A stretch of 64,000 bases of DNA from the NCBI GenBank assembly GCA_024684215.1, contig JAIKXH010000124.1, positions 1 to 64,000 on the forward strand, in the 5' to 3' direction. Position 1 is the first letter of the stretch. Every line of letters begins with the position of its first letter. The notes under the pieces are model-generated. The model saw only the letters and a program-made list of their open reading frames with translations. It was not told the origin of the DNA and made no database searches. Source of the stretch: Lachnospiraceae bacterium (GTDB lineage: Bacteria > Bacillota > Clostridia > Lachnospirales > Lachnospiraceae). Positions 44,185 to 53,103 of this stretch are shown here, piece after piece. The position numbers were made by a program, and so were the translations under genes.

Positions 44185-45270
44185 TTATCTCTTTATATCG
44201 TAGTTCATGTTCATGAGGTTTTTGATGCTTTCAACATCGTCAGTGATGTTGGCATCGCCTCTGATTGTATGCTTTATTACGCTGGAAGCTACGGCAAAGT
44301 TTACCATATCCATGGGCTTGTATCCGTGCATCATAGCATAGATAAGTCCGCTGGCAAAAGCATCACCGCCACCAACACGGTCAAGTATATTAAAGGTGAA
44401 AAGCTTGCTCTCAAAGGTATGATCCTCGTACCAGAGGAAAGCCTTTAAACTGTTTTCCGAACCTGAGTGAGCATAGCGTACATGTCTTGCTATGCATTTG
44501 ATGTTGGGATATCTCTTAACAAAGGCCTGGTTGATCTCATCCTGCTGTTCGTAGGTAGGCTGAAGAGGAACACCGTCCTTAAAATCTCCCTTGGAGTGGT
44601 CGTTATCATCTTTCCAAAGGTGATAAGGCTCTATGCCGAGGAGAACATCTACATAGGGAAGGCACTCAGTGCAAAAATCCCTTGCCTCTTCCCAGCTCCA
44701 GAGCTTACTTCTGAAGTTTCCGTCAAAACTGATGGTAATGCCTTTTTCTTTGGCTTTTTTAAGCACATTTATTGTGAGCTCTCTGCAGTTAGGCGCAAGA
44801 GCGGGAGTGATACCGCTCATGTGCAGCCAGGTATATCCGTCCAAAAGAGCGTCTATATCAAGCTTTGTAAAATCATACTCGGTGATGGCGCTGTGCTTTC
44901 TGTCGTAGATTACCTTGCTGGGGCGGATTCCGTAGCCGGTCTCCAAATAGTAGCTTCCGAGTCTGTGAGTCGGAGTTTCTTCCGGAGTGGAGAGAATCAC
45001 GGGCGTGCAGTGCACATCATTGCTTCTAAGAAGTCTTATTGCGCTTTTTCCGAGCGAATTGTTGGGCACAACTGTAAAGAAAGTGCTCTCAACGCCCAGA
45101 TTTGCCAGTGCCAAAGCAATATTTGCTTCGGAACCGCCATAGCTGGCCTCAAAGCTTGTGGTCATTCTGATCTTTTCATAATTGGGGGGAGTAAGTCTGA
45201 GCATTATTTCGCCGATGGTGATGAAATGCTCGCCACAGCATTCGCTGCGAATAGGGTTTCTATGTTCCAT
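44185..45270 (-). CDS. kdgK: PfkB-family sugar kinase (2-dehydro-3-deoxygluconokinase type)
   Basis: 361 residues. GEIMLRLTPPNYEKIRMTTS and ASYGGSEANIALALANLG form the sugar-binding region, and the catalytic ATP motif is DRVGGGDAFASGLIYAM near residue 300. The pattern fits KDG kinases, which phosphorylate 2-keto-3-deoxygluconate from pectin or uronate breakdown; other ribokinase-family substrates remain possible. An insertion around 215-240 (charged, HLWKDDNDHSKGDF) is typical of the Clostridia form. It is transcribed toward GH43, with no clear terminator between them. Confidence 0.8.
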   Translation of the reverse strand: MEHRNPIRSECCGEHFITIGEIMLRLTPPNYEKIRMTTSFEASYGGSEANIALALANLGVESTFFTVVPNNSLGKSAIRLLRSNDVHCTPVILSTPEETPTHRLGSYYLETGYGIRPSKVIYDRKHSAITEYDFTKLDIDALLDGYTWLHMSGITPALAPNCRELTINVLKKAKEKGITISFDGNFRSKLWSWEEARDFCTECLPYVDVLLGIEPYHLWKDDNDHSKGDFKDGVPLQPTYEQQDEINQAFVKRYPNIKCIARHVRYAHSGSENSLKAFLWYEDHTFESKLFTFNILDRVGGGDAFASGLIYAMMHGYKPMDMVNFAVASSVIKHTIRGDANITDDVESIKNLMNMNYDIKR

Positions 45271-45433
45271 AGAATATTCTCCTTTTCATTTCCTATGGGC
45301 ATAGTATATCACATAAGTTTGAAAGTCTAATAGTTTCATTTGAGATTATTTTTTGATATTATTAAAAAAATGAATTTGAATTATTTTCGATAGATAAAGA
45401 TTGTTAAATTATACGAATTACGGAAGATGCAGC

Positions 45434-47650
45434 ATGAAAACAAAATTTAGTTTAAACAGAACACAACTCAAGATAATAGCGATTATTTCCATGGTCATAG
45501 ACCACACTGCCTGGGGATTTGTGGATTTTTATTCACCTCTAGGACAGGTAATGCATGTGCTTGGCAGATTTACAATACCTATCATGTGTTTTTTCATAGC
45601 CGAAGGCTTTAGAAAGACATCCGATCTTAAAAAGTATATATACCGTATGGCTTCATTTGCTGCTTTTACGATTATTCCTTTTTATCTGTTTTTCGGGGAG
45701 GAATATGATTACAGGCAGAATATTATATTCGACCTGCTTTTGGGACTGTTGGTATTAACGGTCCTTGAGAGCAAAAAACTTAAAACCTTCCCCAAGGTTT
45801 TGCTTACGATCCTTTTATTTGTAGTATCTGCCACTATAGGAGGATGGATAATCACACCTATTTTATTCATTCTTTCTTTTTATTATGGTAAAACGTTTAA
45901 ACAGAAAGCCATTATGTTTATTATCGCGGATGTGGCCACTGTTTTGTTTTTGATGATATCCATATATTTAAATAACATATATCATTTTTCACATTATGAA
46001 TGGGTTTGGTGGGATAAGTCTTATCTGCTCGGATTTATGTTGGCGCTTCCTCTTTTGTATTTTTATAACGGTGAAAAGGGCTCTAATTTTGGTGGACGAT
46101 ATTTCTTTTACTTTTTCTATCCCTCACATTTCTTAGCTTTGTTTTTCATAAAAGAGCTGTTTGTAAAAAAGCCCTCACCATGGGGAATTTACCTCGGACT
46201 TCACATTATTTGCCTCGCGGTTGTGCTTGTTATAACTTTTATGACCGTAAGGGGCACACCCTCTAAGGGACAGTCGTCACTTATTTTGGTGGAATTCGGA
46301 GCGATGATCTATACAGCCGGATTTATACTTGAAATAATCGCGGACACTGCTGAAGGTGTTCACCTTGCCTGCCTTGTGGAATATTTCGGTGAATATATTC
46401 TTTTTGTGGCAATGCTGTTTTTCATCAGCGTACTTTGCGGTAAAAAAGTGCCGTTATTTGTCTACGTCCTATGTTCGTCATTGTCGCTTATATTTTTGTA
46501 TATTCTTGCTTTTACGAGAAAAACAGGATATTTCTACAAAGAGATAGGAGTGGATTTCAGCGGACCTTTCAGCAGACCTCATCTCGTATACGGAATCGGA
46601 TTTTATTTCTCAATCGGATATATATTTTTGCTTTCTGTAGTGGCAATGGTATTTTGTCTTATCAGTTACAGAAAAGGAACTGCAATTGAGAAAAAGAGAC
46701 TTTTGTATGTTTTGGTTGCGGTGCTCTTTTGCTGGCTTCCTTATGTGATAAAGCTTGCCGGACTTACCGGAGGATATGAGATACCTGCTATCGGAATCAT
46801 GTTGGCAGCTATCTGCATGTATATTTGTGTCTATCGTATGGGATTTTTGGATTCTGTAATGATAGCAAGCACCAATGCGCTTGACCATAGCTTTGAAGGT
46901 ATTTTGGTTGTGGACTCAAAATATTGTCTGCAGTACCAAAACAAACAGATTTCCGATATATTCGGAAAATTGCCTGCAAACGTAAGTCTTTTGAACGATC
47001 CTGATCTGGGCCCCGTTTTCAAAAACGAAAAAGCGACCATGAAATTAAACGACAAGATATATGACTTTGTGCAGGAGCCTCTCATGGAGAAGGGTTATAT
47101 CCAAGGCCATATGCTTTGGGTCATTGACAATACAGAGCATTATAGGACAGCAGAGCAGATTCATGAAATGGCTATAAGGGATGCCCTGACCGGCCTATAC
47201 AACAGAAATTATTTCCAGGAGCTTGTGGAGGCTGATTTGGAAGAAGCTATTCCGGGCACCATGGTAATGATAGATATGGACAATTTTAAGCAGGTTAATG
47301 ATAAAAACGGACATCAGTGCGGAGATGCGGTACTGCTTATGCTTTCCGGAATTCTAAAAGATATCCCGGAAAAGAAGCTTTATTGCAGCCGTATCGGTGG
47401 TGATGAATTCTGTGCATTTATCAGAAACTGTGAGGATGAATCCGAAATAGGTGAGCTTCTTACAGGAATAATGAATGAGTTTGAAAAGAAGCTTGTAAAC
47501 AGCGGATACGGCGCAATCACCAGCTTATCAATAGGTGCCGTTCCCGCCGGAAAAGTTGAAAGGGCCAGCTTTAAATCTCTTTATTCAGAATCCGATAAGA
47601 TTTTGTACAAAGCAAAGCTTGCCGGTAAGAAAAGGTATATTATTAAATGA
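45434..47650 (+). CDS. TraX - 7TM - PAS - GGDEF fusion diguanylate cyclase
   Basis: 738 residues from ATG 45434 (GGAAG upstream). Residues about 10-270 form a TraX-type polytopic domain: LKIIAIISMVIDHTAW, then GRFTIPIMCFFIAEGF and YDYRQNIIFDLLLGL. Residues about 285-480 add seven more helices like the HisKA_7TM sensor, followed by a PAS-like segment (about 490-585, EGILVVDSKYCLQYQN) and a GGDEF domain with DALTGLYNRNYFQEL and an intact GGDEF (655-659). The last domain should make cyclic-di-GMP. Fusion of a TraX domain to a cyclase is unusual. The stop overlaps the next start as ATGA. Confidence 0.85.
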   Translation: MKTKFSLNRTQLKIIAIISMVIDHTAWGFVDFYSPLGQVMHVLGRFTIPIMCFFIAEGFRKTSDLKKYIYRMASFAAFTIIPFYLFFGEEYDYRQNIIFDLLLGLLVLTVLESKKLKTFPKVLLTILLFVVSATIGGWIITPILFILSFYYGKTFKQKAIMFIIADVATVLFLMISIYLNNIYHFSHYEWVWWDKSYLLGFMLALPLLYFYNGEKGSNFGGRYFFYFFYPSHFLALFFIKELFVKKPSPWGIYLGLHIICLAVVLVITFMTVRGTPSKGQSSLILVEFGAMIYTAGFILEIIADTAEGVHLACLVEYFGEYILFVAMLFFISVLCGKKVPLFVYVLCSSLSLIFLYILAFTRKTGYFYKEIGVDFSGPFSRPHLVYGIGFYFSIGYIFLLSVVAMVFCLISYRKGTAIEKKRLLYVLVAVLFCWLPYVIKLAGLTGGYEIPAIGIMLAAICMYICVYRMGFLDSVMIASTNALDHSFEGILVVDSKYCLQYQNKQISDIFGKLPANVSLLNDPDLGPVFKNEKATMKLNDKIYDFVQEPLMEKGYIQGHMLWVIDNTEHYRTAEQIHEMAIRDALTGLYNRNYFQELVEADLEEAIPGTMVMIDMDNFKQVNDKNGHQCGDAVLLMLSGILKDIPEKKLYCSRIGGDEFCAFIRNCEDESEIGELLTGIMNEFEKKLVNSGYGAITSLSIGAVPAGKVERASFKSLYSESDKILYKAKLAGKKRYIIK

Positions 47651-48324
47651 TTGAAATTAACGAATTTGATGAGGAGGAAGATGAAATATATCTTCCGCAA
47701 ACCATCGATTATCTGGACATTGAAAAGCAATACAGACAGCTTATGTTTATGCATGAGGCGGCCATTGAACAGGTAACCGCAAAACTAAATATTTTAAAGG
47801 GCGAATTCCAGTTCAGTAACGACAGAAACCCTATATCATCCATATGCAGCCGCATTAAATCCAAAGAAAGCATAGTGTATAAGATGCAAAAGAAGGGGCT
47901 GCCTTTTACAATCAGCGCGCTTATGGAGAATATACATGATATAGCCGGTGTGAGGGTTATATGTCCTTTTATCGAGGATGTGTATTATGTAGCAAGAATG
48001 CTGGCGAGACAGCCTGATATCGAGATCTTGGAAGTGAAGGACTATATCAGAGACCCTAAAGAAAACGGATACAGAAGCCTTCATCTTATAGTCAGTGACA
48101 ATGTAATGTTTTCAAATACATCGAGAGGTGTTACCGTTGAAATCCAGATAAGAACCATTGCTATGGATTTTTGGGCCAGCACGGAGCACCAGCTCAGATA
48201 TAAAAAAGACAAGGAATTTTCAAAGGCAGCACACGATACTCTGAAACACTGCGCGGAGCTTATGGCTGAGGCCGACAGGGAGATTCAGGACCTTGCCGGA
48301 GATTTTGATTTAAACCAGTGGTAA
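47647..48324 (+). CDS. Small alarmone synthetase (RelQ/YjbM-type GTP pyrophosphokinase)
   Basis: 225 residues containing only the synthetase domain. SSICSRIKSKESIVYKMQKKG, MENIHDIAGVRVICPFIEDVY, PKENGYRSLHLIV and the product-binding VEIQIRTIAMDFWASTEHQLRYK are the conserved blocks. It makes (p)ppGpp or pGpp from GTP/GDP and ATP without hydrolase activity. It is translationally coupled to the GGDEF fusion (ATGA), linking two nucleotide second messengers in one transcript. Confidence 0.93.
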   Translation: MIEINEFDEEEDEIYLPQTIDYLDIEKQYRQLMFMHEAAIEQVTAKLNILKGEFQFSNDRNPISSICSRIKSKESIVYKMQKKGLPFTISALMENIHDIAGVRVICPFIEDVYYVARMLARQPDIEILEVKDYIRDPKENGYRSLHLIVSDNVMFSNTSRGVTVEIQIRTIAMDFWASTEHQLRYKKDKEFSKAAHDTLKHCAELMAEADREIQDLAGDFDLNQW

Positions 48325-48337
48325 AAGGTGGATGTTT

Positions 48338-49387
48338 ATGGGAAAAGAATCAGATATTAAAGAGGCAAGAATAGGCCTTACGGTGCTTTTTTCGATACTG
48401 GCTTTTATATGTTTTTCATGTTTTTTTATTTTTAAAGGCATGAGACATGTTGTCACGTATGATTATGTTTCAAAATTAGAAGAGCATATTGACGTGGAAA
48501 AAATAATTGTAAAAAAAATAGCTGAAGCCGTCGGAAATGATATAGTCGATGAAAACGCATCTATTCCCGAAGCTATAGCAGATGTTGCCATTGATAAGTT
48601 AGGTGTAGAGGTTGACAAAGAAAAACTCGAACAGGTCCTTGAAGCCGAAGATGTACAGGAATCTATAAACCAATATCTTTTCAGCATAGCTCCCGATATC
48701 ATGAACGGCAGCCTGGATACTTCTAAAATTGCTGAGGGAATATTAGATTTATATGATGAAAATGCGGAAATCATCAGTTCAATCACCGGTGAAGAGGTGA
48801 ACAGCGAAGCTATGCAGCAGATAAGGGATACCATAGAATCTGTGGAGACACCTATTCTGGAGGTCCCCGATGAAATCTCTGATATAGTTATCGAAACGGA
48901 GGAGAGACTTTCAGATGAAACGATAGAGCGTTTTGAGAAAGCAGATGAAGTTCAGGAGAGAATAATACAAAAGGCTTCAAAATTTCGGGGGATTTTGGAT
49001 AAAAGAGTTATCTACGGAGTTTTGGTTCTCGGAAGCTTGCTTCTAGGGCTGGTGATCTTTTTAAACAGATATTTTATTCCGACGGGTCTTAAGTCATGTG
49101 GGATCGTTTGCCTTGTATGCGGCATTTTGAATTCTCTGGGCGGTCTTATAATCAAACTGGTTCCTACGACTTTTAATTTAATTTTGAATTTTATTTTTAA
49201 AAGATTCTCCGATTTTGAAGTTTTGGGCGATGCTCTAAAAATAGTCATTACAGATGTATTAAAGAGTTTGGCTGATAAAATGCTCTTACCTTCGCTTATT
49301 TTTATGGGCTTTGGAATAGCTCTTTTGATTGCGGCCGGAATAGTAAAGAATATCCAAATGAATAAGCAGGAGACGGACATTTCCTAA
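48338..49387 (+). CDS. Membrane protein of unknown function
   Basis: 349 residues. One helix near the N-terminus (about 14-34) precedes a long acidic, helical extracytoplasmic region (about 40-225), and three helices at the C-terminus (about 228-250, 258-280 and 310-335). The helical region is rich in Glu, Asp and Ile. No family recognised. ATG 48338 is chosen because AAAGGTGG ends 6 nt before it; ATG 48332 abuts the site. It lies 13 nt after the alarmone synthetase, so it probably belongs to the same operon. Confidence 0.7.
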   Translation: MGKESDIKEARIGLTVLFSILAFICFSCFFIFKGMRHVVTYDYVSKLEEHIDVEKIIVKKIAEAVGNDIVDENASIPEAIADVAIDKLGVEVDKEKLEQVLEAEDVQESINQYLFSIAPDIMNGSLDTSKIAEGILDLYDENAEIISSITGEEVNSEAMQQIRDTIESVETPILEVPDEISDIVIETEERLSDETIERFEKADEVQERIIQKASKFRGILDKRVIYGVLVLGSLLLGLVIFLNRYFIPTGLKSCGIVCLVCGILNSLGGLIIKLVPTTFNLILNFIFKRFSDFEVLGDALKIVITDVLKSLADKMLLPSLIFMGFGIALLIAAGIVKNIQMNKQETDIS

Positions 49388-49519
49388 ACTTGAATTCTGA
49401 GAAAATTTCTTAAATTGTGTACATTTTAATGTGGAATATGGCTCTATTTTATGTTAAAATTTACTCAATAATTTGCTTTAGGGGTATATCGCATTGCGGT
49501 ATAGGGAAAGGAGAACACA

Positions 49520-50443
49520 GTGAGACTTGTAACACGTTCAGACTTTGACGGTTTGGTTTGCGGAGCTTTGCTCCTTGAAGCCGGGGTAATTGACCATTGG
49601 AAATTTGCACATCCCAAGGATTTACAGGACGGCCTTGTTGAGATTAATGAGGACGATTGCCTTGCAAACGTGCCTTATGTAGAGGGATGCGGTCTTTGGT
49701 TTGACCATCATTCAAGCGAGTTTGAGCGTCAGCAGCTTGACGGAAAATATAAAGGAGAAAGCAGAGTTACTCCTTCATGTGCAAGAATCATTTATGAATA
49801 TTACGGCGGTAAGGAGAGATTTCCTCAGTATGACGATATCATGATTGCCGTCGATAAGGTCGACTCCGGAAACCTTACAGTTGATGAAGTAATGAATCCT
49901 ACCGGATGGATTTTGATCGGATTTTTGATGGATCCCAGAACCGGACTCGGAAGATGGCGACAGTTCACAGTTTCAAATTATCAGCTCATGGAAAAGCTTC
50001 TTGTTGCATGCAGCAAGAACACCACAGAGGAAATCCTCAATATGCCTGATGTAAAGGAACGTATCGAGGTTTACTATGAGCAGACCGAGAAGTTCAAAGA
50101 GATGGTAAAGGAACACACTCATACCGAAGGGAACGTAATTATCAGCGACCTCCGCGGCGTAGATCCTATTTATACCGGAAACCGTTTCATGATTTACTCC
50201 ATGTATCCTGAGCAGAATATTTCCGCTTGGATCGTAAGCGGAAAGGGCGGAGAAGGATGCAGTGCAGCCGTTGGTTACAGTATCCTTAACAAGACTTCGA
50301 ATGTTAACGTCGGAAGTTTGATGCTTAAATACGGCGGCGGCGGACACAGAAAGGTCGGAACCTGCCAGTTCAGTAACGACAACATGGGAACCGAGCTCCC
50401 CAAGATGCTTGATGAGCTTTGCTTCCTTGCTAACGGACAGTAA
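49520..50443 (+). CDS. DHH/DHHA1-family phosphoesterase-like protein
   Basis: 307 residues. TRSDFDGLVCGALLL (residues 5-19) and WFDHHSSE (about 60-67) are DHH-type metal-binding motifs, and the C-terminal LMLKYGGGGHRKVGTCQ is a DHHA1 substrate motif. DHH enzymes cleave nanoRNA, pAp or cyclic dinucleotides; some members of this size are exopolyphosphatase-related. The start is GTG 49520, with AAAGGAGA 8 nt before it. Downstream of cyclic-di-GMP and ppGpp genes, a nucleotide-turnover role would fit but is inferred. Confidence 0.85.
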   Translation: MRLVTRSDFDGLVCGALLLEAGVIDHWKFAHPKDLQDGLVEINEDDCLANVPYVEGCGLWFDHHSSEFERQQLDGKYKGESRVTPSCARIIYEYYGGKERFPQYDDIMIAVDKVDSGNLTVDEVMNPTGWILIGFLMDPRTGLGRWRQFTVSNYQLMEKLLVACSKNTTEEILNMPDVKERIEVYYEQTEKFKEMVKEHTHTEGNVIISDLRGVDPIYTGNRFMIYSMYPEQNISAWIVSGKGGEGCSAAVGYSILNKTSNVNVGSLMLKYGGGGHRKVGTCQFSNDNMGTELPKMLDELCFLANGQ

Positions 50444-50465
50444 ATATTGATTAAAACATAAAGGG

Positions 50466-50494
50466 GACCCCGGCATGATTTGTCGGGGTCTTTG
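50466..50494 (+). terminator. Intrinsic terminator between the DHH and GH3 genes
   Basis: GACCCCG (50466-50472) pairs with CGGGGTC (50484-50490), followed by TTT. It ends only 12 nt before the GH3 start codon. Confidence 0.7.
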
Positions 50495-50505
50495 TAAATA
50501 TAATT

Positions 50506-51795
50506 ATGAAAAAGAATTGGACACTGATTGGAATAATAACTATAATGCTCTTCCTCTTTCTTGTAGGATATATGCAGGTAACGAAGAATGAAAAAAATGG
50601 GAAAGCTGCAGAAAATGAGACCATTGTAGAAAATGATACTACAGTAGAAAACGCCTCAGATGAAACAGAATCTTCAGACAAAACAGAATCTTCAGACAAA
50701 ACAGAATCTGCTGAAAAGGAAGAATCTGAAGAAAAAACTGAAGAATTAAAATCTGAGGAGTCGGTATCCCCCGAACAGGCTTATATAGACTCCGTCATTG
50801 AATCCATGACCCTTCACGAAAAAGTATGTCAGATGATATTGCCTTCATTTGCCACCTTATCAGGAGTAAAAAAAGCCACCGTTTCAGGTGATATTACAAA
50901 ACAGGCGCTGGAAAACTATCCGGTTTGTGGGATTATTTATGATGCAAGCAATTTTGAGTCTGAGGAACAGACTAAACAGATGCTTTCCGATGTAAAAGAG
51001 TTTTCAAAGATTCCGCTTATTCTTACCCTTGATGAAGAGGGCGGAAGAGTGGCAAGACTGATGCCGAAATTCAGCGATGCGCTTATCGGCCCGATGTTTA
51101 TGTATAAATCCCAGGGGACTGAAACAGCCTACAACAATGCTGCTATAATTGCGGCAAATATAAAGAACTACGGCTTTAATATGGATATGGCGCCGGTAGC
51201 TGATGTCTGGTCAAACTCTGCCAATAAAGTAATCGGCGATAGGGCATACAGTGACGACTACAATGAAGCCGCAGAGCTTGTCTCGGCAGCTGTTTCGGGA
51301 TTTCATAGCGGTAAAGTGGCCTGCACCTTGAAGCATTTTCCCGGACACGGAGATACTTTGGAAGACAGTCATTACGGCGCCGCTTACGTAGGAAAGACGC
51401 TGGACGAATTAAGAGAAGGTGAGTTTCTTCCTTTTAAGGCGGGAATTGATGCGGGGGCGGATGCTGTGATGATAGGGCATCTGATCGTCAGCGACATAAG
51501 CGATGAACCTGCTCTGTTTTCAAAAGAGATCGTTACTGATATTTTGAGGGGTGAACTGGGATTCGAAGGAGTCGTGATTACCGATTCTCTTCAGATGAAA
51601 GCAATGACGGATTATTATGGAGAGGATGAAGTTGCGGTAAGAGCTATCGAGGCCGGCTGCGATATTCTCCTTATGCCGAATGACATCGGGGTCACCGCGG
51701 GCGCTATAGAAAAAGCTATAGAAGACGGACGCCTTTCCGAAGAACGCATCAACGAAAGCGTAAGAAGAATACTTCGCCTCAAGTACTCTTTTTGA
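50506..51795 (+). CDS. GH3 beta-N-acetylhexosaminidase, membrane-anchored, catalytically intact
   Basis: 429 residues. An N-terminal helix (about 5-23) is followed by an acidic Ser/Glu/Thr linker (25-90) and the GH3 domain (about 90-429). LTLDEEGGRVARL is the substrate loop, KHFPGHGDTLEDSH (276-289) carries the Asp287-His289 acid/base pair and VVITDSLQMKA holds the nucleophile Asp360, all as in NagZ-like enzymes that remove N-acetylglucosamine from wall fragments. No Shine-Dalgarno is visible (TATAATT precedes the ATG), and a terminator hairpin lies just upstream. A paralogue without these residues is encoded at 16.8 kb. Confidence 0.93.
   Translation: MKKNWTLIGIITIMLFLFLVGYMQVTKNEKNGKAAENETIVENDTTVENASDETESSDKTESSDKTESAEKEESEEKTEELKSEESVSPEQAYIDSVIESMTLHEKVCQMILPSFATLSGVKKATVSGDITKQALENYPVCGIIYDASNFESEEQTKQMLSDVKEFSKIPLILTLDEEGGRVARLMPKFSDALIGPMFMYKSQGTETAYNNAAIIAANIKNYGFNMDMAPVADVWSNSANKVIGDRAYSDDYNEAAELVSAAVSGFHSGKVACTLKHFPGHGDTLEDSHYGAAYVGKTLDELREGEFLPFKAGIDAGADAVMIGHLIVSDISDEPALFSKEIVTDILRGELGFEGVVITDSLQMKAMTDYYGEDEVAVRAIEAGCDILLMPNDIGVTAGAIEKAIEDGRLSEERINESVRRILRLKYSF
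50665..50718 (+). repeat. 18-bp in-frame tandem repeat in the GH3 linker
   Basis: ACAGAATCTTCAGACAAA at 50665-50682 and 50683-50700 is exact; 50701-50718 is a diverged third copy. It encodes TESSDK repeats in the linker. Confidence 0.9.
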
Positions 51796-51826
51796 CACCC
51801 CATCCCCGTCCCACTGTGTCATTTCA
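51795..51826. repeat. Interspersed GC-rich repeat, copy 1
   Basis: The segment holds CATCCCCGTCCC (51801-51812) and CTGTGTCATTT. Read on the minus strand it is AATGACACAGTGGGACGGG, matching copy 2 near 59.2 kb apart from one or two bases. It starts at the GH3 stop codon. Confidence 0.65.
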
Positions 51827-51831
51827 TTCCC

Positions 51832-52002
51832 TACTGAATACGGAACCTTATACACTAAAGAAAGAATTGGAAGCAATCTCCAAAGTGTGCCGTGAGTACA
51901 GCTTGCCTTTGTTCATTGACGGAGACCGTCTTGGATACGGTAGTCAGATTCGCAACCAGCTGGTCAACTACCGACGAAGATCTTAAGGCACTTGATAAAT
52001 AG
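51832..52002 (+). pseudogene. ltaE: Remnant of a low-specificity threonine aldolase gene
   Basis: One frame encodes YTLKKELEAISKVCREYSLP and then LFIDGDRLGYG, the well-known middle segment of threonine aldolases. Directly after it, in the +1 frame, VRFATSWSTTDEDLKALDK ending at TAG 52000-52002 matches the family's C-terminus. The PLP-lysine region between them is missing, so an internal deletion and frameshift have destroyed the gene. There is no start region, and an interspersed repeat lies at its left edge. Confidence 0.75.
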
Positions 52003-52005
52003 TTT

Positions 52006-52899
52006 TTAAGGATGATAAGTACTTGCGACTGCTTTAGACAACTCCGCTACAAACCTTTTCTGTAGCGGAGTAACGGTATCGTTATTATATCCTATATATG
52101 TAGTACGGGAAATCTTTACCATTTCAGGGGTAGAGATTTCTTTTGCTTTATTGGAATCCAGAATATCTTTAACATAGAGCTTTGGAAGGAAAGAAAGTCC
52201 CATACCGGAAATGACCATTTCCTTGATTAGATCTATGTTCTCAACTTCTATTATCTTATTTAGGGTTACCCCTCTTTGCATCAATTGCTCTTTGATAAAA
52301 CTGTGAAACAGGCGCTCTGCGGGAAAAACAAGAATAGGGCAGGATGACAGAGCGCGGTTACTTATGGCATTTTCTTTCCAGAGGGATGTGGAACCAAAGA
52401 GAACCACTTCATCTACAAGTAGAGGAGAGAATGTCATTCCCGGATTAGCCATGCTGTAGTTTGTAATAGAAACATCTATATTATGTTTTTCCAGTTCCTC
52501 AAGAATGTTGTCTGAGGATCTTGAAATAATGGAGAAACGTGTATTCTCATAGGTCTGCATGAAATAGGGCAGATGGTCCCTTAAGAGGTATTGTATAAGG
52601 AGGTTTGAGGAACCTATGCGAAACTGTTCAGAGCCCTGCACGTGCAAGCCTTGAAGCTCAATTTCCATATCGTTGATTGTCTCTAATATTTTCCTTGCAT
52701 GGGGAAGAAATACCTTACCTGCGGGAGTAAGGGAAAGAGATCTCGCATTTCTTTGAAACAATTTAACATTAAGCTGATGCTCTAATTGTTCCAATCTATG
52801 GGAGATTGTAGATTGCGGAACATAAAGCTTTTGTGCTGCTTTAGAGAAACTGTTACATTCGTAGATTGATATAAAAGTAAGCAATTGCACGTCAGTCAT
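52006..52899 (-). CDS. LysR-family transcriptional regulator
   Basis: 297 residues. The winged helix-turn-helix is at 1-60 (FSKAAQKLYVPQSTISHRLEQLEHQL, split as FSKAAQKLYVPQ then STISHRLEQLE), followed by the effector-binding substrate domain (about 90-295). It is divergent from the ABC transporter operon, the classical LysR arrangement, so it probably controls that operon. Its ribosome site is GAGGATATGCC. A terminator-like hairpin stands between its predicted promoter and start codon. Effector unknown. Confidence 0.92.
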   Translation of the reverse strand: MTDVQLLTFISIYECNSFSKAAQKLYVPQSTISHRLEQLEHQLNVKLFQRNARSLSLTPAGKVFLPHARKILETINDMEIELQGLHVQGSEQFRIGSSNLLIQYLLRDHLPYFMQTYENTRFSIISRSSDNILEELEKHNIDVSITNYSMANPGMTFSPLLVDEVVLFGSTSLWKENAISNRALSSCPILVFPAERLFHSFIKEQLMQRGVTLNKIIEVENIDLIKEMVISGMGLSFLPKLYVKDILDSNKAKEISTPEMVKISRTTYIGYNNDTVTPLQKRFVAELSKAVASTYHP

Positions 52900-52913
52900 G
52901 GCATATCCTCACG

Positions 52914-52949
52914 AAAAAAGCGAATCACTTCCGCACAGAAGCAATTCGC
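52914..52949 (-). terminator. Leader terminator in front of the LysR gene
   Basis: On the minus strand GCGAATTGCTTC pairs with GAAGTGATTCGC (12-bp stem, two wobble pairs) and is followed by six T. It lies 15 nt before the start codon and after the predicted promoter, so it would attenuate lysR transcription. Confidence 0.75.
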
Positions 52950-52970
52950 CTTTGAATTTCTTATAAATAC

Positions 52971-52998
52971 ATTATACATTTTTTTACTATTAAATCAA
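52971..52998 (-). promoter_or_regulatory. SigmaA promoter of the LysR gene
   Basis: Minus-strand TTGATT (52998-52993), a 16-bp spacer and TATAAT (52976-52971). Predicted transcription start is near 52964. Confidence 0.65.
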
Positions 52999-53103
52999 TG
53001 CTGAACAAAGGGAAAAGTACAAAAAACAGCCAAATTCGTTGTGCAAAATATACAAAAAGGCAAAACGTTTGTTGTAAAATTTTATGTATGCAAAAAATGA
53101 ATA

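Noticed and set aside
44467-45330. Long plus-strand frame opposite the sugar kinase gene
   Set aside because: It is a shadow of kdgK; the minus-strand gene has all PfkB motifs.
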